Positions 39,821 through 49,560 of a DNA stretch of 64,000 bases are shown here, in pieces. Origin of the DNA: Eubacterium_U album (GTDB lineage Bacteria; Bacillota; Clostridia; Lachnospirales; Lachnospiraceae); NCBI RefSeq assembly GCF_025336545.1, contig NZ_JAODBU010000002.1:457107-521106 (forward strand), read 5' to 3'. Under the pieces are notes generated by a model that was not told the DNA's origin, did no database searches, and was given only the letters and a program-made list of their open reading frames with translations. The first letter of the stretch is position 1, and every line of letters starts with the position of its first letter. Made by a program: the position numbers and the translations under genes.

Positions 39821-42271
39821 TTATTTAACTATTTTGATTAATATCTTTGACCATTTTCCTGTTTTTTTGCCATTTATTGCTCTAACCCTAATGTAGTAAT
39901 TCCTGATTTTAAGTTTCTTTAATACATATACTTTTTTACTTGTCATATATGTAGTTGTTTTTGATTTTTTGAACTTCTTATTTGCTGAAATACTTACCTC
40001 GTATTTTTTAACATTCTTACTCTTTGTCCAGCTTATTTTTATTGAACGTTTTTTTACTTGCTTTACTTTAAGATCTTTTACCTTTGCAGGTACTTTTTCT
40101 TTAATTATATCTGTTGTCTTTAAAGTTTCATTATTTGTTGTTTCGGCATTAGCTGTCGTATTGATACCTTCAATTTTTGTTGCAGGTTCTGTTGCTGACT
40201 CATTTTCTTTTGTTGCAGGTTCTGTCGTCGACTCATTTTCTTTTATTGAATGATTCTTAGGCAAAACCTCAAATTCAATTTTAGCATCAGGGTTTACGTA
40301 ATTTATGCTTCCCGTATCCTGTAAATCTGAAATTGTGTCAGTTGATTCATCTACTGTTACTGTCTTAACCTTTATACTTTCATCTGTTACTGTAATAACA
40401 TCATATACAGGCATTCCCGGTGTTCCAGTAATTTCTGCATATCCCGGAATTGTGCTGTTAGCTGAATCCTGTTTTGATGCACAGCCACCGCACTCAAGAT
40501 AAACTGTTCCGTTTTTATCTTCTACTCCATTTTTTAAAGCTTTTGTTCTAATGTATGAGTGGTCATGACCGAATAATACTAATTCTACATTGTATTTGTC
40601 AAAAACAGGTGTAAATGCTTCTGAAACATCTCCTGCAATTCCTGCTCCGCCATATGGTCCTCTGTGTATTGCTGCGATAATATATTTCTGTTTTGTTTTT
40701 GACATATCATCTGCTGCCCACTTAGCCTGTGACTTTAAGCCTTCACCCTTACATTCTGAATTCAAAACTACGAAATGTACTTTTCCGTAATCGAAAGAAT
40801 AAACTGTTCCCGGTGTCACACCTTCTTCTGTACATTCATTTGGAACTGAAAAATGTTCTCTAAAAGCCCATGCATCATATGAAGATGTCTGTTCATGATT
40901 GCCTACTACCGGAATATATGCTGTACTTCCAAACATTCCCTGAGACTTTCCTATAAACCATCTCCATTCATCTTCAAAATAATTTGTATCTACAAGATCT
41001 CCTGTTTCCATAATAAATACAGGGTTATATGTATTTGCTATTTTTGTAACTGCTTTCTGGAAAATATCATATCCCGACTCTGTTTTAGACTGACTGTCTG
41101 ATGCTCTTACAAAAGTAAAATCATCAGATAAACTTCCTGTTGTAAATGAATAAACCTCTGATTTTACATCTCCACATACTGCCTGATAATAATATTTTGT
41201 ATTCTTTGAAAGTTCTGTTGCCTCTGCTCTAAACACACTTGCACTTTCCTTGTGGTTTAAAGCTTTTGTAGCATTAAATTTCTTAGCATTTGTCATATTT
41301 TCATTTACAGATACATTTACATAGCCTTCTGAAAAACTAGCCGGCATTTGCCATGTAAACTTTCTGGTACTTTCAACATTGTTGCCAAAAGTATTTGTTA
41401 ATACGTTAATTTCACTACTGCTTAATGATGTAGTTTCCTTAAATTCCGGCATTGGTGTTGCGTACCATGCACCATCTGCTGTTGTTCTTGGTCTTGCCCA
41501 CTGAAGATAATCAGCATCTGTTGCATTATATTCAATTATTACAAAGTCACCATCATCTTCACCAATTGCATTACAGTCAGTATCCTGAAAATCAATTCTT
41601 CTAACAGCCTTCTTAGTTGACTGACTGTCTGTTGCATAACCTTCAAAAGCAAAAGCCTTTTCGCTTTCCATTGAATCATTGCCATGAACACCTACAAGGT
41701 CAACATATCCTTCTTTTAACGGTTTCTTCGATGTGTTATCAAAAATATTATTATCTGTTAAAAGCTGTTGATTGCTCATTAATGTAACTGCTACACCTTT
41801 GCCATTAATTATAATATCATCCCACTGCATGTCACCTGTAGGAACCTGAAAATTAGCCGGTGTAGTGTTATCCTTATACTTCTTAGTTCTTATTAAATAA
41901 GATGAATGTGCCGGAATACTTCCATTAAGATCAAGCTTATGCCATCCCGGATCATTCTTGTCATCGCCTGTAGCACCTTCATACTGAACAGACCATGTGG
42001 ATAAGTCTACCTCTGAATCTGTAGGATTGTATAATTCAATAAAACCATGCGAACCTGCACCCTTATTATTTCCGCCACCATACACCTGGTTAATAATTAC
42101 ATGATTTACTGCTACATTATAATTTCCTGCCCCGTCATATGGAGTTCCTGCTTCAACAGTTGCCGCATTAATTTGATTTACACTATTATTTAATGGCATT
42201 CCATTTAATCCTGATGCCACAATACCGGCAATAAGAACTGCCCCTATTGCTTTACTTGTATTTTTTCTCAT
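39821..42271 (-). CDS. Secreted lamin-tail / purple-acid-type metallophosphatase
   Basis: An 816-residue exported protein. Signal peptide at residues 1-35; lamin-tail domain (about 50-270, VIINQVYGGGNNKGAGSHGFIELYNPTDSEVDLSTWSVQ region); a fibronectin-like phosphatase N-domain (about 285-375); and a metallophosphoesterase domain with METGDLVDTNYF, VVGNHEQT, AIHRGPYGGAG and LFGHDHSYIRT, which provide the dinuclear metal ligands. A Thr/Glu repeat linker (about 670-715) leads to a basic FN3-like C-terminal domain (KKRSIKISWTKSKNVKKYEV, ending GKWSKILIKIVK). Related proteins act on phosphate esters or nucleotides outside the cell; the substrate is unknown. AGAGG precedes the ATG. Confidence 0.9.
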   Translation of the reverse strand: MRKNTSKAIGAVLIAGIVASGLNGMPLNNSVNQINAATVEAGTPYDGAGNYNVAVNHVIINQVYGGGNNKGAGSHGFIELYNPTDSEVDLSTWSVQYEGATGDDKNDPGWHKLDLNGSIPAHSSYLIRTKKYKDNTTPANFQVPTGDMQWDDIIINGKGVAVTLMSNQQLLTDNNIFDNTSKKPLKEGYVDLVGVHGNDSMESEKAFAFEGYATDSQSTKKAVRRIDFQDTDCNAIGEDDGDFVIIEYNATDADYLQWARPRTTADGAWYATPMPEFKETTSLSSSEINVLTNTFGNNVESTRKFTWQMPASFSEGYVNVSVNENMTNAKKFNATKALNHKESASVFRAEATELSKNTKYYYQAVCGDVKSEVYSFTTGSLSDDFTFVRASDSQSKTESGYDIFQKAVTKIANTYNPVFIMETGDLVDTNYFEDEWRWFIGKSQGMFGSTAYIPVVGNHEQTSSYDAWAFREHFSVPNECTEEGVTPGTVYSFDYGKVHFVVLNSECKGEGLKSQAKWAADDMSKTKQKYIIAAIHRGPYGGAGIAGDVSEAFTPVFDKYNVELVLFGHDHSYIRTKALKNGVEDKNGTVYLECGGCASKQDSANSTIPGYAEITGTPGMPVYDVITVTDESIKVKTVTVDESTDTISDLQDTGSINYVNPDAKIEFEVLPKNHSIKENESTTEPATKENESATEPATKIEGINTTANAETTNNETLKTTDIIKEKVPAKVKDLKVKQVKKRSIKISWTKSKNVKKYEVSISANKKFKKSKTTTYMTSKKVYVLKKLKIRNYYIRVRAINGKKTGKWSKILIKIVK

Positions 42272-42513
42272 AATTTCCTCTCACTTTTCTAAACTTAATT
42301 TACGTGTACTCACATATAATAATTCGTAATATTAAAGCCTCTGTATACTTTATGTCAAAGTTACGTAAAAAATAAAAAAGTGAAATTAAAGTCATTAAAA
42401 ATATCTGAATATTAAAAAAATGCAAAAAATATATAGAAAACAATACACTTATCCAAATAACAAAAAGAAACCAGAAGCTCCCCATAAAGGTTAGCTTATG
42501 GTTACATATTCAA

Positions 42514-43615
42514 CTATCCCCAAACTTCTTTAGCTATTTCTTTAACAAGCTTAAGCTTTGCCCACTGCTCTTCTTCTGTAAGCTTGTTTCCGATCTCGCA
42601 TGATGCGAATCCGCACTGAGGACTTAAGTAAAGTCTGTCTAATGGAATATATTTTTCTGCTTCGTGTATTCTCTTTATTACTTCTTCCTTGTTTTCTAAC
42701 TTAGGTGACTTAGTTGTAATTAAGCCAAGGACTACCTTCTTGTCCCCTGAAACCTTGGCAAGTGGTTCAAAGCCGCCTGAACGTTCGTCATCAAATTCAA
42801 GATAATATGCATTGACATTTTCTTCGCCGAACAATATATCTGCTACCGGATCATATGCTCCGCTGTTAGCATATGTTGAATGGAAGTTTCCACGACATAC
42901 ATGTGTGTTAATTACTATGTCCTTAGGTGCATTTGCGATAACCTTATTATTTATATCCTTGTGTGCTTTCTGGATTTCAATTAATCCTGACTGTGTTGTT
43001 CCGTATGCAAGATGTCCTGACTTATCTGCCATCATTTCCCATGTACAATCATCTAACTTAATGTTTCTGCATCCTGCTTCATACAAGTCATTAATAACCA
43101 TGCCGTATGCTTTTACAATATCGTCTGCTAATTCCTTATCTGTAGCATAATATTTTAATGTGTGTTCTCTGCTAAATGGCATTGTAAACTATGCTAAAAA
43201 CTGTGCAGGTGATGGAATAGTTTGCTTTGCTATAGTATTTTCATCTTCAAACTGTTTCACGAATTTGAAATGTTCAACAAAAGGATGCTCTCCTTTTATG
43301 CCAACTTTTCCTACTAAATATGTGTCGTCGGCCATTGCGTCTTCACCGTGGAAAGGTAAGCCTGTCTTAGTTGGTGTGTTTCCCACTCCGTCGAATCCCC
43401 ACATAAAATCAAGATGCCATGTTGCACGTCTGAATTCTCCATCTGTAATTACGTTATATCCTAAATTTTTAGTTTTTATAATTAACTCTGTTATGCTTTC
43501 ATCCTCAACCTTTTTCAGTTCTTCGTACCCTATATTTCCATTGTCGAACTGTTTTCTTGCTTCCTTAAGCTTCTCCGGTCTTAAGAAACTTCCTACAAAG
43601 TTGGTTCTAGATATT
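42514..43615 (-). pseudogene. MetE-like (YxjG-type) methyltransferase, interrupted
   Basis: A cobalamin-independent methionine synthase-like gene in pieces. The frame starting near 43600 reads VGSFLRPEKLKEARKQF and later VITDGEFRRATWHLDFMWGF (43189-43600); a TAG at about 43189-43191 stops it after PAQFLA; and the same frame goes on with FTMPFSREHTLKYYA to 42514, containing VINTHVCRGNF and LSPQCGFAS with the zinc-ligand His and Cys. At the 5' end the likely ATGAAT start is in another frame followed by a stop. Either two independent lesions or sequencing error; the downstream half could still be translated from the ATG at 43182 but would lack the N-domain. Confidence 0.85.
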
Positions 43616-43767
43616 CATTCACCTATTAAGCAAAATTAAAGTTTTTTATCCCCTATTTTACGTATCTGTATAACGGTAACATTTTTTGTAGCATTTTTCC
43701 ATATATTTTCACAACTTACTGTAACATTTTTTATATCTATATATTTACATATATTTCTGTAACCTGT

Positions 43768-43796
43768 TTGTTTTCACAATACGTATCTGTTATAAT
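43768..43796 (+). promoter_or_regulatory. Promoter of the TSUP carrier gene
   Basis: TTGTTT (43768-43773), 17 bases, TATAAT (43791-43796). The region 43655-43800 also repeats ACGTATCTGTtATAA (at about 43659 and 43780) and GTAACATTTTTT (at about 43676 and 43731). Confidence 0.7.
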
Positions 43797-43842
43797 ATTT
43801 TCCAGTTTCATTATACTTAATGCTTAAAGGAGGACTTTTACA

Positions 43843-44619
43843 ATGTCTTTATTTATTACAATACTAGTTACTTTTTTTGCGGGAATGGGAGCAGGACTTG
43901 GTACCGGATTTGCCGGAATGAGCGCCGCTGCAGTTATCAGTCCTATGTTAATCACTTTTCTTGGTATGGACCCTTATATGGCGGTAGGTATAGCACTTTC
44001 ATCAGATGTTCTTGCCAGTGCTATCTCTGCTTACACTTATGGGAAAAACAAGAATCTTGACATTAAAAATGGTATTATTATGATGGTCAGTGTTCTTGCA
44101 TTTACAGTTGTCGGAAGCTATGTTTCCAATCTTGTTCCTTCAACTACAATGGGTGGATTTTCAGTATTTATGACTTTTATTCTGGGTATTAAATTTATCG
44201 TAAAACCTGTTATGACAACTAAGGAAGCTATGGAAAATGTATCTGCAAAAAAACGTGCCATCCAGTCAGTTATATGTGGCGTTTTAATTGGATTTATATG
44301 TGGTTTCATCGGTGCAGGAGGTGGCATGATGATGTTACTTATACTAACATCTGTTCTTGGCTATGAATTAAAAACTGCAGTCGGAACAAGTGTATTTATT
44401 ATGGCCTTCACTGCATTTACAGGTGCTGCATCTCATTTTGCCATAGGTGGCGTACCTGATGTGAAAGTTTGGATTTTATGTATTATTTTCACTTTACTGT
44501 GGGCAAGAATTGCCGCCGTTTTTGCAAATAAAGCAACACCTAAAACCTTAAATCGTGCAACAGGTATTATACTTGTAGTTCTTGGAATTGTTGTTATGGG
44601 ATTTTCTATGTTTGCATAA
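43843..44619 (+). CDS. TSUP (TauE/SafE) family membrane carrier
   Basis: A 258-residue membrane protein with about eight hydrophobic helices. The N-terminal stretch FFAGMGAGLGTGFAGMSAAAVISP and the mirrored GFICGFIGAGGGMMMLLILTSVLGYE are the two inverted repeats of the TauE/SafE family, which moves sulfite, sulfoacetate and other small organic sulfur compounds. TSUP substrate is not readable from sequence. AAAGGAGGA precedes the ATG. It is monocistronic between a promoter and a bidirectional terminator. Confidence 0.9.
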   Translation: MSLFITILVTFFAGMGAGLGTGFAGMSAAAVISPMLITFLGMDPYMAVGIALSSDVLASAISAYTYGKNKNLDIKNGIIMMVSVLAFTVVGSYVSNLVPSTTMGGFSVFMTFILGIKFIVKPVMTTKEAMENVSAKKRAIQSVICGVLIGFICGFIGAGGGMMMLLILTSVLGYELKTAVGTSVFIMAFTAFTGAASHFAIGGVPDVKVWILCIIFTLLWARIAAVFANKATPKTLNRATGIILVVLGIVVMGFSMFA

Positions 44620-44645
44620 CCACAAAACTGGAAATATTATATTTA

Positions 44646-44690
44646 AAAATACAGATAAACTTTTGTTATTAAAATTTATCTGTATTTTTT
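44646..44690. terminator. Bidirectional terminator
   Basis: AAATACAGATAAA and TTTATCTGTATTT arms with A and T runs on both sides, between the TSUP gene and the converging DUF438 gene. Confidence 0.85.
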
Positions 44691-44783
44691 ATTTCATTAT
44701 GACTAAAATTTTCTTAGCCTTAATCTTAAATAATTTTCTAAATTTTCAATATTATCATAACCATAAATTTTATTTAATTTTTG

Positions 44784-46031
44784 TTACAATTTGAAATGTT
44801 CCTTTACAAATTCCATATCCTGAACCAACTCTACTGTTCCTAAATAATCTTTTTTTTCATTTCTTACTGCCATATAGGTCACTAACATTGTTCTTCCATT
44901 CTTTTCCATCCATACCGGTACCTTGTCCATATTTCCACTTTTAAATTCTTCTATAATTCTTCTCACCTGTTTTTCTACTTTTGGAGGATGACATGAAAAC
45001 ACTTCCCTTCCAATAGCCATTTCCGGTCGCTTAAATACCTTAGGGCCTTCATTAAAATATCTGTTTATATTTTCTATATCTACAAATGTTATTTCAAGTG
45101 GAATTGTATTAAGCATAGCTGCAAGCTGTTCTACTGTCATTGTTCCTCCAGCCATCACTATTTCATCTTCTTTTACTTTCCTGTCTTCTACTATTTTTTT
45201 CTTTTTAGTAATATATGCCTTTTCTGCTTCTTCCCAAATCACATTTTCTACATCCAGACATTTTTCATAATCCTTTGAGTCTATATATATGTCATACCAC
45301 TCTGTTTCCGTAAAATTTAATGCACAATTAGGAAAAAGTATATTTGCCTCTTTATATATCATTTCTTTTATTCGAATTAAAACCGCTTTAAATCTCTCTT
45401 TCCATTCGTTATCCTGTTCATCTGCATTGTATAATTTTGTTATTTCATCCCTGATTTCATCATCTACCGTCCACATTACATCCGATGGTCCACTAATATC
45501 ATACTTAACTTTTAAATGGGGATACAGCAAATCTCCCTTCTTTGCATAATGAATTGCTATCTGTCTTAGATTAGTTAATAATTCTTTCTCAATATTTCCA
45601 TCATTTGCAACACCCATACATCTTTCAACTAGCTGTTCAATTTTTTCATTTTCACGGGTAAATGTATATAATGGATGTCCCGAAATACTAATTAGTTTTT
45701 TGGTTGCAGCCATCCTTTTTTCTTTAACAGACTGATTTGCAGCTTTTTCTGCATTTAAAATTCTTTCTTCTGTAGTTTTTCCATGGAATAATGCAGAATG
45801 TACATCACATAACTTTTGAACCTCTTCTAAAGGCGTTCCTTCTTTTAACAGCCTTTGTTCCGCTAACATAATTTCAGACGCGTCAACCTCTTTAAATTCT
45901 TTTACAAAATCAGCACGTACACTTTCGAGGTTGTCTTTATTTTTAAGTCTTTTTAAATACTCTTTAATTTTTTCTATTACATCTTCTCTAGTCAACTTAT
46001 CACCACTTCTACTAATATTTAATTTATCCAT
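44784..46031 (-). CDS. DUF438 / hemerythrin-like / PAS domain protein
   Basis: A 415-residue cytoplasmic protein. The N-terminal DUF438 domain (about 15-80) has the pattern VRADFVKEFKEVDASEIMLAEQRLLKEGTPLEEVQKLCDVHSALFHG split by family-typical charges; a helical hemerythrin-like HHE region follows (about 110-260, with HPLYTFTREN and AIHYAKKGDLLYPHL), and a C-terminal PAS domain ends the protein (about 300-410, IPLEITFVDIENINRYFNEG...VFSCHPPKVEKQVRRII). Members are thought to sense redox, oxygen or NO through heme or di-iron. AAGGA precedes the ATG. It is not linked to an obvious partner gene. Confidence 0.88.
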   Translation of the reverse strand: MDKLNISRSGDKLTREDVIEKIKEYLKRLKNKDNLESVRADFVKEFKEVDASEIMLAEQRLLKEGTPLEEVQKLCDVHSALFHGKTTEERILNAEKAANQSVKEKRMAATKKLISISGHPLYTFTRENEKIEQLVERCMGVANDGNIEKELLTNLRQIAIHYAKKGDLLYPHLKVKYDISGPSDVMWTVDDEIRDEITKLYNADEQDNEWKERFKAVLIRIKEMIYKEANILFPNCALNFTETEWYDIYIDSKDYEKCLDVENVIWEEAEKAYITKKKKIVEDRKVKEDEIVMAGGTMTVEQLAAMLNTIPLEITFVDIENINRYFNEGPKVFKRPEMAIGREVFSCHPPKVEKQVRRIIEEFKSGNMDKVPVWMEKNGRTMLVTYMAVRNEKKDYLGTVELVQDMEFVKEHFKL

Positions 46032-46111
46032 TTCTTAATTCCTTCCCAATATATATTCTATATTAGTTTTTTTATTTTTAAATATAATATACATATATTG
46101 ACCGATATTGC

Positions 46112-46152
46112 GAAAAATGTCCTTACATCAGTTTTTTTCTGATATAAAGACA
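46112..46152 (-). terminator. Terminator of the M18 aminopeptidase gene
   Basis: Leftwards GTCTTTATATCAG pairs with CTGATGTAAGGAC, followed by ATTTTTCG. Confidence 0.65.
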
Positions 46153-46214
46153 CCTTAATTTTACTATAATTATTTATACCATTCTTTTCGTCTGGTTGAA
46201 AGATATGGAACTTT

Positions 46215-47552
46215 CTATTTTAAACTAATCTCTCCATTTTCGCCTGTTATAATAGCTGTCTCATAAAATTTCTTCACAGCCTTTATCATTAATTCTGTAT
46301 CTTTTATTCCTGCCGTCTCGTATGGCGAATGCATTGCAAGCTGTGCAAGTCCTATATCTACTGTATTAAGTGATATATGACTGTTTGAAATATTTCCAAG
46401 AGTTGAGCCACCCGGAATATCTGAACGATTTACATATGACTGAACAGGCACTTCCGCTTTTTTGCAAATTTCCTTAAATATTGCTGCCGATACTGCATCA
46501 GTTGTATATTTTTGATTTGCATTATATTTAATAACAATTCCTTTATTCATATATGGTCTGTTTGTTGGGTCAGCTTTTTCCTTATAATTAGGATGTACCG
46601 CATGAGCGTTATCTGCTGAAAGCATAAATGATGATGCACACGCTCTTACAAAATCTTCATTGTCTTTTCCCTTACACATTGAAATTCGTGAAAGTACATC
46701 TGCAAGAAATGATGAATCAGCTCCCTGTTTCGTAGTACTTCCAACTTCCTCGTTGTCAAAAACAGCACATACATTTACACTTTCTTTATTTGTCTCTTTG
46801 CTTTTAATCAATGCATTTATGCAACTATACGCACACATTACGTCATCTAGTCTTGGAGCTGATATAAATTCATTTTCTGCTCCCCATACAGTTCCTTTCT
46901 CTCTGTTGTATAAAAATAAATCTGTACTAATAATAGAATCTGTATCTGTATTTGCTTCTTTTGCAATTATTTTTTCAAATTTATTTTTAGCTGATATTTC
47001 ACCAAATAAAGGTATCATATCTTTTTGTGGATTATATTTAATTCCACTATTTGCATCTCTGTTCATATGAATTGCAAGATTAGGAATAGCACACAAATCC
47101 CTATCTATATTTATAAGAACTGGTTTTAATGTTGTTCCTTCTTTTACAATAACACGTCCTGCAACTGAAAGCGGTCTGTCAAGCCATGGTGCCATCAACA
47201 TTCCACCATATTTTTCTACATTTAAAGTTACATAATTGTCGTCTTCTATCATCTCAGGGTTTTCTTTGATTTTAAATGTCGGTGAATCACTATGCGCAGC
47301 TGCTATCTGGAAATTATAAAAATCTTCATTCTCAGGCATACAAAATGCAATTATTGATGAATCATTTCTTGTTACATAGTATTTTCCATTCGTTTTTAAC
47401 TTCCACTTATCTCTTTCATTTAATTTGGTAAATCCTGATTTTTCAAGCATCTGCGAAAAATTATTTACTACATGAAATGCTGTAGGGCTTTTCTTTATAA
47501 ACGCCATTAATTCTTTTGATGTATTTCTATAATTACTTTTATTTTCTGCCAT
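46215..47552 (-). CDS. M18 family aspartyl-type aminopeptidase
   Basis: A 445-residue cytoplasmic metallopeptidase that removes N-terminal residues from peptides. The zinc ligands sit in AAAHSDSPTFKI (His, about residue 88) and CAVFDNEEVGSTTKQGADS (Asp-Asn-Glu-Glu, about 265), and ADNAHAVHPNYK and SYVNRSDIPGGSTLG near the end are also typical of M18 (aminopeptidase I) proteins. AAAAGGAG precedes the ATG. It has its own terminator and no partner gene. Confidence 0.93.
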   Translation of the reverse strand: MAENKSNYRNTSKELMAFIKKSPTAFHVVNNFSQMLEKSGFTKLNERDKWKLKTNGKYYVTRNDSSIIAFCMPENEDFYNFQIAAAHSDSPTFKIKENPEMIEDDNYVTLNVEKYGGMLMAPWLDRPLSVAGRVIVKEGTTLKPVLINIDRDLCAIPNLAIHMNRDANSGIKYNPQKDMIPLFGEISAKNKFEKIIAKEANTDTDSIISTDLFLYNREKGTVWGAENEFISAPRLDDVMCAYSCINALIKSKETNKESVNVCAVFDNEEVGSTTKQGADSSFLADVLSRISMCKGKDNEDFVRACASSFMLSADNAHAVHPNYKEKADPTNRPYMNKGIVIKYNANQKYTTDAVSAAIFKEICKKAEVPVQSYVNRSDIPGGSTLGNISNSHISLNTVDIGLAQLAMHSPYETAGIKDTELMIKAVKKFYETAIITGENGEISLK

Positions 47553-47671
47553 GTTGTCTCCTTTTTTTATTAACTCGTTGTATTTTTATTATTATATTTT
47601 TTTAATTTCACTATTCTCAAATAAATTGTTTGCGTTTTTATTAATGGCAACTCTTTCCTTAAAATTACATT

Positions 47672-47821
47672 TTAACCTCTACTCAAAATTTTTAATAAAC
47701 TGTCCACAATATTATATAATGCCTGTATAAGCTGTGCAAACATAACAGGTGTAGCTAGTTTAAATAATATTTTACTAATCTTTTCCTGTCCAAGAAATTC
47801 TGTTGTATCTGTTGCATTCAT
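47672..47821 (-). pseudogene. MATE-family efflux transporter, N-terminal fragment
   Basis: A 49-codon frame beginning MNATDTTEFLGQEKISKILF and continuing LATPVMFAQLIQALYNIVDS matches the first helix of MATE (NorM/DinF-type) drug/sodium antiporters, which are normally about 450 residues. After IVDSLLK the similarity ends and a stop follows. It is a deletion remnant without a convincing ribosome binding site. Confidence 0.7.
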
Positions 47822-48004
47822 AATTTTTTCTCGTTGTAATTGTTCCAAATCAGCTCCATTTTAGACTTCTGAAAAAGGGTTGTCAACAAACTTATTTGCT
47901 CCTAAAACAAACTTAAAATTAATTTTAAATAAAAATGGATTAATTAAAGCCTCGTTTTTTCTTCACAAAAAACTCGCCTTTATAAATATGGCCTTGCCCT
48001 ATAC

Positions 48005-48045
48005 AAAAAAACAGAAACTCTTAAACTATCAGAGTCTCTGTTCTT
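48005..48045 (-). terminator. Terminator of the second NSS gene
   Basis: ACAGAgACTCT and AGAGTtTCTGT arms followed leftwards by TTTTTTT. Confidence 0.85.
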
Positions 48046-48053
48046 TAGAATCT

Positions 48054-49451
48054 TTATTTCGTAATCATATTTAGTAGTCCTGTTGACTGCAGGAATAAAA
48101 TAATCATAATTAATGGCATTATATATTTTATCATAACATTATATAATTTTTTACGTGAGAACTTTTCTCCATTTAACTCCATTTCCTCTGCAATCCATGA
48201 CGGCTTCATTATCCAACCGATAAGTATCGCTGATAATAATGAAATAAATGGCATAAGGAAACTATTACTAATATAATCCATAATATCTAAAAGCTGTCCT
48301 GTGCTTCCATTTGGTAACTTAACTTCTACATAGAAAATGCTATATCCTAAAGCGATAACTGCTGTTGCAATTAAATAAATAACAGATAGAATTCCTGTAG
48401 TTTTCTTTCTGTCTACATGGAAAATTTCCATACAATTTGCAACGATTGATTCTAACACGGAAATACATGAAGTTAATGCCGCAAATCCTGCTAATACAAA
48501 GAAAATAAGTCCTACAATTCTTCCTGCAAATCCCATTCTATAAAATACATTTGGAAGTGATACAAACATAAGTCCCGGCCCTGCTGACATTCCATCAAGA
48601 CCTGAGAAAACAAATACTGCAGGAATAATCATCATACCGGCTAAGAAAGCTACCGCCGTATCCATAATTTCAATCTGAGATACTGCTTTATTTAAATTAA
48701 CATCTTTCTTAACATATGAACCATATGTAATCATAATACCCATTGATACACTTAATGAGAAGAATAACTGACTCATTGCATCTAATGAAATCTGTAAAAA
48801 TTTATGTACGGTAATACCTGACATATCAGGTTTCAAATAAACCTTTAATCCCTGAAGACCTGTTCTAACTGTTCCATCATCTAAAGTTGTTTTTAAAGTT
48901 AATGAGAAAATTGCTATTCCGATTACTAAAATTAAAAGTACCGGCATAATGAATTTAGAAACTCTCTCAATACCTTTTTCAACTCCATTATAAACAATAA
49001 TAACTGTTAAAAGAATAAAAATAATTCCAAACCATACTGAAGAAGACGATGAAATAAAGTTCGTAAAATAATTGTCCGCTACTGCATCTTTTCCTGAACC
49101 GAAAATATAAATAGTCATATACTTAAGAATCCATCCTCCGATTACAGCATAATAAGTCATAATTAATACCGGAACCAAAAATGTAATAACCCCTAAAAAC
49201 TTCCACTTCTTTCTCATTGACTGATATGCATATATCGCACTCTTTCCTGTCTTACGACCAATTGCAATATCAGTTGTTAATAATGTAAAACCTACTGTCA
49301 ATACAAGCACCAAATATATGATAAGGAAAAGTCCCCCACCATCTTTTGCCGCTAAATATGGGAATCTCCAAAGATTTCCTACACCTACAGCACTTCCTGC
49401 CGCAGCGAGTACAAATCCTATCTGCCCACTAAACCCGTTTTTTTGTTTCAT
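48054..49451 (-). CDS. Sodium-dependent NSS-family transporter (paralogue)
   Basis: A 465-residue Na+ symporter, paralogue of the 31431 gene. The TM1 signature is GVGNLWRFPYLAAKDGGGLF, and TM6/TM8 regions include ISLDAMSQLFFSLSVSMGIMITYGSY and AALTSCISVLESIVANCMEI. About eleven to twelve hydrophobic helices. Relatives import aromatic, aliphatic or small amino acids. GAGG lies eight bases before the ATG. The TM8 sequence differs from the first paralogue, so a different substrate is likely. Confidence 0.93.
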   Translation of the reverse strand: MKQKNGFSGQIGFVLAAAGSAVGVGNLWRFPYLAAKDGGGLFLIIYLVLVLTVGFTLLTTDIAIGRKTGKSAIYAYQSMRKKWKFLGVITFLVPVLIMTYYAVIGGWILKYMTIYIFGSGKDAVADNYFTNFISSSSSVWFGIIFILLTVIIVYNGVEKGIERVSKFIMPVLLILVIGIAIFSLTLKTTLDDGTVRTGLQGLKVYLKPDMSGITVHKFLQISLDAMSQLFFSLSVSMGIMITYGSYVKKDVNLNKAVSQIEIMDTAVAFLAGMMIIPAVFVFSGLDGMSAGPGLMFVSLPNVFYRMGFAGRIVGLIFFVLAGFAALTSCISVLESIVANCMEIFHVDRKKTTGILSVIYLIATAVIALGYSIFYVEVKLPNGSTGQLLDIMDYISNSFLMPFISLLSAILIGWIMKPSWIAEEMELNGEKFSRKKLYNVMIKYIMPLIMIILFLQSTGLLNMITK

Positions 49452-49560
49452 AATTGTTACCTCATAAATTTTATTTTTACTTAATTAAATTAAGTTGCTG
49501 TATTTAAAGGTAACATATTTTTAAACATTTAACAACATATAACGTCTTCGATTTAATATA

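Noticed and set aside
42300..42485. A 61-codon hydrophobic leftward frame
   Set aside because: No ribosome binding site and very A/T-driven Phe/Ile composition; probably chance.
43189..43191. TAG in the MetE-like gene read as pyrrolysine
   Set aside because: Pyrrolysine occurs in methylamine methyltransferases, not in MetE-type enzymes, and the gene also has a 5' frameshift.
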